Shown here: one piece after another, positions 59,750 to 64,000 of the stretch
How the letters are laid out: each line of letters begins with the position of its first letter
Numbering within the stretch: position 1 is the first letter of the stretch
From: Phenylobacterium sp. SCN 70-31
GTDB lineage: Bacteria > Pseudomonadota > Alphaproteobacteria > Caulobacterales > Caulobacteraceae
Length of the DNA stretch: 64,000 nucleotides
NCBI RefSeq assembly: GCF_001724605.1
Contig: NZ_MEEX01000014.1
Coordinates: 34,241 to 98,240 of the forward strand
Direction of reading: 5' to 3'
Position numbers and translations under genes: made by a program
The notes under the pieces: generated by a model
Database searches by the model: none
What the model was told of the DNA's origin: nothing
Seen by the model: only the letters and a program-made list of their open reading frames with translations

Positions 59750-62374
59750 TTACGCGGCCTTCTCCTGCCGGCTCCGGATGTCTGCGATCCACTTTTCCAG
59801 CGCTCCGATTTCGGCTGTGATCACCGATGGCGCGGGCAGCCGCGGATTGATTTCGCCGGGCTGACTGTGAAGGAGCGCCGAGCACCGCCCGAACGCGTCG
59901 CGCATGGCGGTACAATCGGTATCGGTGAGAACGGTGAGCTTGATGAGTCCCGTCGTATCCACCTTTCGGGACAGGCGGCGGATCACCGGCATGATCACTT
60001 CCTCGACGGCGCGTTCCCAGGTCGTGCGGAGCTGGTCCTGGAAGGATGTCACCTCGCGCAGCCATTTGGCCTGATCGCCGCGTTCGTGATGGATTTTCAC
60101 GTTGGCGAGGTGGGCCTTCATTCCGTCGATCACCTTGTCGAGCGGCATGACATTTGCGGGCGGATCCTGATGGCAGTAGCCGGCGTTCTCGGCGCCCCGG
60201 CTGATCAGGCGGTACGCCACCGGTGTCGCGTCCCGGTCCTTGGTCGCCCGACACGCCTCATCAAGGAGAAGCAGGAACGCCATGTCGTGGGTGAACACGA
60301 TCACCTGGCGGGTCTGGCCGGCCTCGGCCAATCGAGCGGCGACCTTATCGCGATGCAGATGGTCCAGCGACGAGACGGGGTCGTCGAACACGATCGCCGA
60401 CTGCGCATCGATCGTCGACAGCTCCGCGAGAAAGGCCGCCAGCGCGACGCAGCGATGTTCTCCCTCGCTCAGGACTTTGCCGACCGGCTCGGTCGGCTTG
60501 TTGATCAGCTGGACCTGGAAAAACGGGACGCCGGCGGAGGTCTTGGCCTGCTGCAGTTCGATGGCGAGACCGGCGACTCCGAGCTTGTCCACCTCGATCG
60601 CGAACCTTCCCCGCAGGCGATTGGTGACGAGGGCCTGCGCGATGCGGGCGCTTTGGGTCGTGATCTTGTTGGTGGCGGTGTCCTTGCTGGCTTTCTCCGT
60701 CGTCTCGATGGTCCTGAGGCGATCGATCTGGGCGAGCACGTCGGCCTTCACCACGCCGAGCCATTTGCGGTCAGTAAGGCCGTCACGCTCGGCGATGAGC
60801 GCCGCGCGCTGAGGGGAGTTGGCCTCTGCCTGCAGGCCATCGATACGCGTGGCGATCCCGCGGAGGGCCGTGCGTAGGGGATCGAGGGAGACGGTGACTG
60901 AAGCCGGAAGAGCTGGCTGGGCCGCGAGGCAGTGGGTTCGCAGGATGGCGCGCAGTCGCCAAGCCAGCTGCAGGGTGTCGCGGCGAAGGGTCCTAGCGGC
61001 TTCCTCCTGACCGACATCATCGCGCATCGTCGCGACGATCGCGATAAGCGCCTTCATCGAGACGGCCTTTGACGAGACCTCCTCCAGCTTGTGGTCATAC
61101 GCGTTCGCGGCTTCCTGCTCGCGCCGCTTGCTTTGGTCCTGCACGAACGCTTCGAAGCTGCTCAGCCTCTTTGCGGTCTCCTCACTGAGCGGCTGCTGAC
61201 ACAGAACGCAATGATCTCCTGTCGTGGCCGCGGGGAATGGCCGGTCAGGATAGGCGGACGCGCGAGAATAATCGCGGGCCGCTTCCCACAGAGCCTTCCA
61301 GACGTCGGAGCCGACGTCGGGGAGCGGCTCGTCGGCGAACAGGTTGGCGGAGGCGGCCGCGGCGGCGGAACGCGCGGTCGCGAGGTGCGTATGGGCCTCG
61401 CGCAGCGCTGCCTGATTTTCGTCCGTGGCGGCGGCCATGAGCTGGTCGAGCTTTTCGATCGCCGACCTGATACGGGCTTCCTGGCTCTGGAGCTGGCGAA
61501 CCGTGCGCGCAGGGTCGCTGGCCAGGTCGGTGTTGAGCGTTTGCAGCCGAGCTTCTTCGTCGGCCGTCAGGCCCGCGAGCTTTTCGACGGCGTCCTGTTT
61601 CGTCTTTCCGGACAGGCCGGCGACCAGCTTGCCGACGGGCGTGTCTGGCTTGCATTCGGGCTTCGACAGGACCGCGGGGGTCTGCTCCTGCAGCGCCTTG
61701 ATCTCGGCAGCCAGTTTAGCCCTCACATCCTGGCATGTCTGCGCGAGGCCTGCGAGGATCCGGAGCGGCAGTGGCGTGTAGGCGAGATCGTTAGTGTTCT
61801 CGACGTGGACATTGGCGGTGCGGGAATCGAAGACGCTGACAGCCGAGAGCATTGGGTCGGGCGCTTCCCCCTGCGTCCAGGATGCGCTTCGCTTCTGTCC
61901 GCCGATGAAGAAGTCGATGCTGGCGCTGGGGGTGCCGGAGCTAGCCGCGTAGATGTTCGGGAGGATCGCGTCGCCCTTCGGCGAGCGAGCCCGACAGAGT
62001 TGCTTCAGAACACGAGCATAGCCGGATTTGCCGGCGCCGTTGTCGCCGTAAATGACGGTCAGGCCCGCTTTGCCGAATGAGAGGCGCTCGCCCGGCGCCA
62101 GCGCGTTGACATGGGACAGGCCGTGAAGGGCACCGAGGCTGACGACAGCGTGGCTGGCTGAAGGGTCCCTGATGTGACTCGCGTCGAGCGGGACGGCGGC
62201 CGCATCGCCCTTGCAGATCGCGACGAGGGCCGTGATGTCGGCTGTCTCCAGCTTGGGCTGGCTGCATAGCCGCCGCAGCGCATCGCGTTGCCATGCCGGC
62301 AGGTCCGTCGACCATTTAAGGACGTCGGCGAGCGCCGCTGCCTCATTCGAGAGATCGTTCTCCTGCGCATCCAT
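59750..62374 (-). CDS. SMC/RloC-like AAA ATPase with zinc-hook cysteines, probable defence protein
   Basis: An 874-residue ABC/SMC-type ATPase. Walker A is YGDNGAGKS (about 109-117). A long helical region with CVLC (Cys389, Cys392), a zinc-hook-like pair at the apex, separates it from the signature LSEGEHRCVALAAFLAEL (about 635), Walker B IVFDDPVSSLDH (about 661) and H-loop FTHD (about 695). The C-terminal 170 residues contain WERAVEEVIMPVIRRLSRKV and a final SALLHS region seen in defence-island ATPases. The RloC anticodon nuclease has the same layout, but I cannot find a convincing nuclease triad here. It stands alone, convergent with the hamAB side. Confidence 0.75.
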   Translation of the reverse strand: MDAQENDLSNEAAALADVLKWSTDLPAWQRDALRRLCSQPKLETADITALVAICKGDAAAVPLDASHIRDPSASHAVVSLGALHGLSHVNALAPGERLSFGKAGLTVIYGDNGAGKSGYARVLKQLCRARSPKGDAILPNIYAASSGTPSASIDFFIGGQKRSASWTQGEAPDPMLSAVSVFDSRTANVHVENTNDLAYTPLPLRILAGLAQTCQDVRAKLAAEIKALQEQTPAVLSKPECKPDTPVGKLVAGLSGKTKQDAVEKLAGLTADEEARLQTLNTDLASDPARTVRQLQSQEARIRSAIEKLDQLMAAATDENQAALREAHTHLATARSAAAAASANLFADEPLPDVGSDVWKALWEAARDYSRASAYPDRPFPAATTGDHCVLCQQPLSEETAKRLSSFEAFVQDQSKRREQEAANAYDHKLEEVSSKAVSMKALIAIVATMRDDVGQEEAARTLRRDTLQLAWRLRAILRTHCLAAQPALPASVTVSLDPLRTALRGIATRIDGLQAEANSPQRAALIAERDGLTDRKWLGVVKADVLAQIDRLRTIETTEKASKDTATNKITTQSARIAQALVTNRLRGRFAIEVDKLGVAGLAIELQQAKTSAGVPFFQVQLINKPTEPVGKVLSEGEHRCVALAAFLAELSTIDAQSAIVFDDPVSSLDHLHRDKVAARLAEAGQTRQVIVFTHDMAFLLLLDEACRATKDRDATPVAYRLISRGAENAGYCHQDPPANVMPLDKVIDGMKAHLANVKIHHERGDQAKWLREVTSFQDQLRTTWERAVEEVIMPVIRRLSRKVDTTGLIKLTVLTDTDCTAMRDAFGRCSALLHSQPGEINPRLPAPSVITAEIGALEKWIADIRSRQEKAA

Positions 62375-62860
62375 CGCTCTGCCCCCTTTGCGCCGCGTCT
62401 GGTGAGGCCGGCCGCTTCCCCGTATTGCTCAAAGCTCGATGGCTGGCGTCGCTCCGGACCGAGTGGGACAATCCAGCCGCCGGCGGTCAGTGCCAGCAAA
62501 TTCATCCGAGCGCGCAGTCTGGGTCAGACGAGTTCGCACGGGCTGAGGCTCAGGAACATTGGATCACTATAACAAGCGTGCGACCGCGAACTACCCATGG
62601 CGATCTTCGCCAGGTCCGCTCCGAGAACCCCGCAGCTGAGCCGTGCGAACGTCCCGAAATTGGAGCAGTCTCAACGTCTGTAGATGGTGCGCGCCGACCA
62701 TTGGGCGGCAAGAAAATCCAGCTCGACGTTCCAGGCAGCGTGGTCCTGAACACCGCTGGACTTCGGCCCGGAAGGGAGCGGTAGTGCACACACGCCCGGG
62801 GAGCCGGGCTCGTCTCAGTACGGGGACCGCGATGGGCGGCCTCGATGAACGGAGGCGAGT
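62375..62860. other. region upstream of the recombinase module
   Basis: About 490 bases divergent between the AAA ATPase and the DUF3489 gene. It probably holds promoters for both. A rightward open frame at 62425-62784 has no recognisable family and no ribosome binding site, so it is not called. No attachment repeat was identified. Confidence 0.4.
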
Positions 62861-63136
62861 ATGACCAAGCCAAAGACCAAGACCCAGTCCGCCGAGACCG
62901 CGCGCGCAGCCGGTGACGTCGCAGGCCCGAAGGGCAAGCTCGGCGCCCTGGTGGCGCTGCTGCTGCGCCCAGAGGGCGCGACGCTCGAAGCCATGCAGGC
63001 GGCGACCGGCTGGCAGGCGCATTCTGTGCGTGGCGCCATCGCGGGCTCGATCAAGAAAAAGCTCGGCTTCGACGTCACGTCGGAGAAGGCCGACGGCGGT
63101 CGAGTCTACCGTATCGCGAAGGGAGCCGGCGCGTGA
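62861..63136 (+). CDS. DUF3489 protein
   Basis: A 91-residue protein preceded by CGGAGGCGAG. The C-terminal winged-helix-like part (KLGALVALLLRPEGATLEAM, TGWQAHSVRGAIAGSIKKKL) is the DUF3489 signature. The N-terminus is lysine/alanine rich. It is a routine companion of DUF2924 and large serine recombinases in alphaproteobacterial elements, probably binding DNA. Its stop overlaps the GTG of the next gene. Confidence 0.85.
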   Translation: MTKPKTKTQSAETARAAGDVAGPKGKLGALVALLLRPEGATLEAMQAATGWQAHSVRGAIAGSIKKKLGFDVTSEKADGGRVYRIAKGAGA

Positions 63137-63564
63137 GCGCCGGCGACCACCTGGCCGGGCTGGATGCTATGTCGCTTGCCGACTTGCGTGCCGCCTGGAC
63201 CGAACGACTCGGCGGCGAACTGCCGAAGCTGCGCACACGGGAGCTGATGGCGCTGGCTCTGGCGCATCGACTGCAGATCCGGGCCGACGGCGATTTGTCC
63301 GGATCGTCAAAGCGCCGAATGGCCGAGCTGGCGCGAAGGTTCCGCGAAGACCGTGGCTACATGCCCACGCCCGGCCCGAACCTGAGACCTGGCACGACCC
63401 TGATCAAGGAATGGCGCGGCGTGCGTCATGAGGTCTGGGTTCTGGAGGAGGGTTTCAGCTACCTGGGACAGCGGTTCGGCTCTTTGAGCGAGGTCGCCCA
63501 GCACATCACAGGCACAAAGTGGAACGGCAGGGTGTTCTTCGGCCTGAAGGAGCGGCGCCGATGA
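63133..63564 (+). CDS. DUF2924 protein
   Basis: A 143-residue protein starting at GTG 63133. The family pattern is clear: LADLRAAWTERLGGELPKLR, RELMALALAHRLQ, PGTTLIKEWRGVRHEVWVLE, the FSYLGQRFGSLSEVAQHITG segment and GTKWNGRVFFGL. It sits between DUF3489 and the serine recombinase with overlapping start and stop codons on both sides. It is probably an accessory of the recombinase; no biochemical role is known to me. Confidence 0.87.
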   Translation: MSAGDHLAGLDAMSLADLRAAWTERLGGELPKLRTRELMALALAHRLQIRADGDLSGSSKRRMAELARRFREDRGYMPTPGPNLRPGTTLIKEWRGVRHEVWVLEEGFSYLGQRFGSLSEVAQHITGTKWNGRVFFGLKERRR

Positions 63565-64000
63565 GCGTCGTGCGCCTGCGCTGCGCCATCTACACCCGCA
63601 AGTCCTCGGAGGAGGGGCTGGAGCAGAACTTCAACAGCCTGCATGCCCAGCGGGAGGCCTGCGAAGCCTATGTGCTATCCCAGGCCGGTGAGGGCTGGAA
63701 CGCCGTCAAAACGGCTTACGACGACGGTGGCTACTCGGGTGGCTCTATGGATCGGCCTGGGCTGCAGCAGCTCATGGCCGACATCCAGCGCGGCCTGGTC
63801 GACGTCGTGGTGGTCTATAAGGTCGACCGTCTGACCCGCTCGCTGGCCGACTTCGCCAAGATCGTCGAGCTGTTCGACACCAAGGGTGTCTCCTTCGTTT
63901 CGGTCACCCAGGCCTTCAACACGACCTCCAGCATGGGGCGCCTCACGCTCAATGTGCTGCTCTCCTTCGCCCAGTTCGAGCGGGAGGTGACCGGCGAGCG
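63561..64000 (+). CDS. large serine recombinase, cut by the window end
   Basis: The first 146 residues of a recombinase-family protein, from ATG 63561 (overlapping the DUF2924 stop). The resolvase domain shows the catalytic serine in AIYTRKSSEEG, then DDGGYSGGSMDRPGLQQLM, VVYKVDRLTRSLADF and SMGRLTLNVLLSFAQFERE, with the conserved arginines of the family. The rest, including the recombinase and zinc-ribbon domains, lies beyond the window. It is likely the integrase of the accessory island to its left. Confidence 0.9.
   Translation, partial: MSVVRLRCAIYTRKSSEEGLEQNFNSLHAQREACEAYVLSQAGEGWNAVKTAYDDGGYSGGSMDRPGLQQLMADIQRGLVDVVVVYKVDRLTRSLADFAKIVELFDTKGVSFVSVTQAFNTTSSMGRLTLNVLLSFAQFEREVTGE

Noticed and set aside
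62425-62784. 119-residue rightward frame before the DUF3489 gene
   Set aside because: No family, no ribosome binding site and mixed composition. It is more likely a leader region.
1-64000. CRISPR array, rRNA or tRNA genes
   Set aside because: No regularly spaced direct repeats and no cloverleaf or rRNA sequence were recognised on either strand. A systematic RNA-gene scan was not possible by eye.

Overview
The window is very GC-rich throughout and looks like an alphaproteobacterial chromosome, most plausibly from the Caulobacter/Phenylobacterium lineage. That guess rests on high G+C at third codon positions, two large TonB-dependent receptors and the overall gene families; no rRNA or tRNA gene was seen to confirm it.

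1-9 kb is ordinary chromosome: two peptide/nickel-type ABC permeases, a small exported protein, a large TonB-dependent receptor, signal peptide peptidase SppA and a stand-alone response regulator. A hairpin-rich non-coding stretch of about 1 kb follows.

9.1-38.9 kb is one large catabolic cluster for an aromatic compound whose identity I cannot read from sequence. It encodes two Rieske ring-hydroxylating oxygenases (alpha plus beta), one Rieske ferredoxin, one ferredoxin reductase, a cis-dihydrodiol dehydrogenase, a two-subunit class III (LigAB) extradiol dioxygenase, two meta-cleavage-product hydrolases, a hydroxypentadienoate hydratase and an HpaI-type aldolase. Around them lie three acyl-CoA ligases, a CaiB-type CoA-transferase, a glutaryl-CoA dehydrogenase, a fused indolepyruvate-type 2-oxoacid oxidoreductase, a quinone oxidoreductase, an MFS transporter and a TonB-dependent receptor. 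Two paralogous TetR regulators sit inside it. Nearly every transcription unit carries a 16-bp dyad, CATAC-N6-GTATG, at its promoter. I read this as one regulon with two operator flavours, one per TetR.

38.9-64 kb is accessory DNA. It opens with gene fragments (a DUF2779 tail, a truncated C5-cytosine methyltransferase, a truncated CMD-family gene) and a NOV_C-type nuclease. An arsenic island follows (arsA, arsH plus a translationally coupled ATP-grasp protein, arsR, two kinds of arsC, acr3, a membrane protein, arsO). Then come a small XRE regulator with a mirrored operator pair, a three-gene phage packaging/methylation remnant (ParB-methyltransferase, DUF5681, TerL), a Hachiman-like antiphage locus (hamA-hamB) followed by an uncharacterised helical protein, and a convergent zinc-hook AAA ATPase. 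The right edge is a DUF3489-DUF2924-serine recombinase module cut by the window end, which probably mobilised the island.

The most informative observations are the shared operator of the aromatic regulon, the ATP-grasp gene fused into an arsH operon, and the Hachiman locus with two unassigned neighbours.
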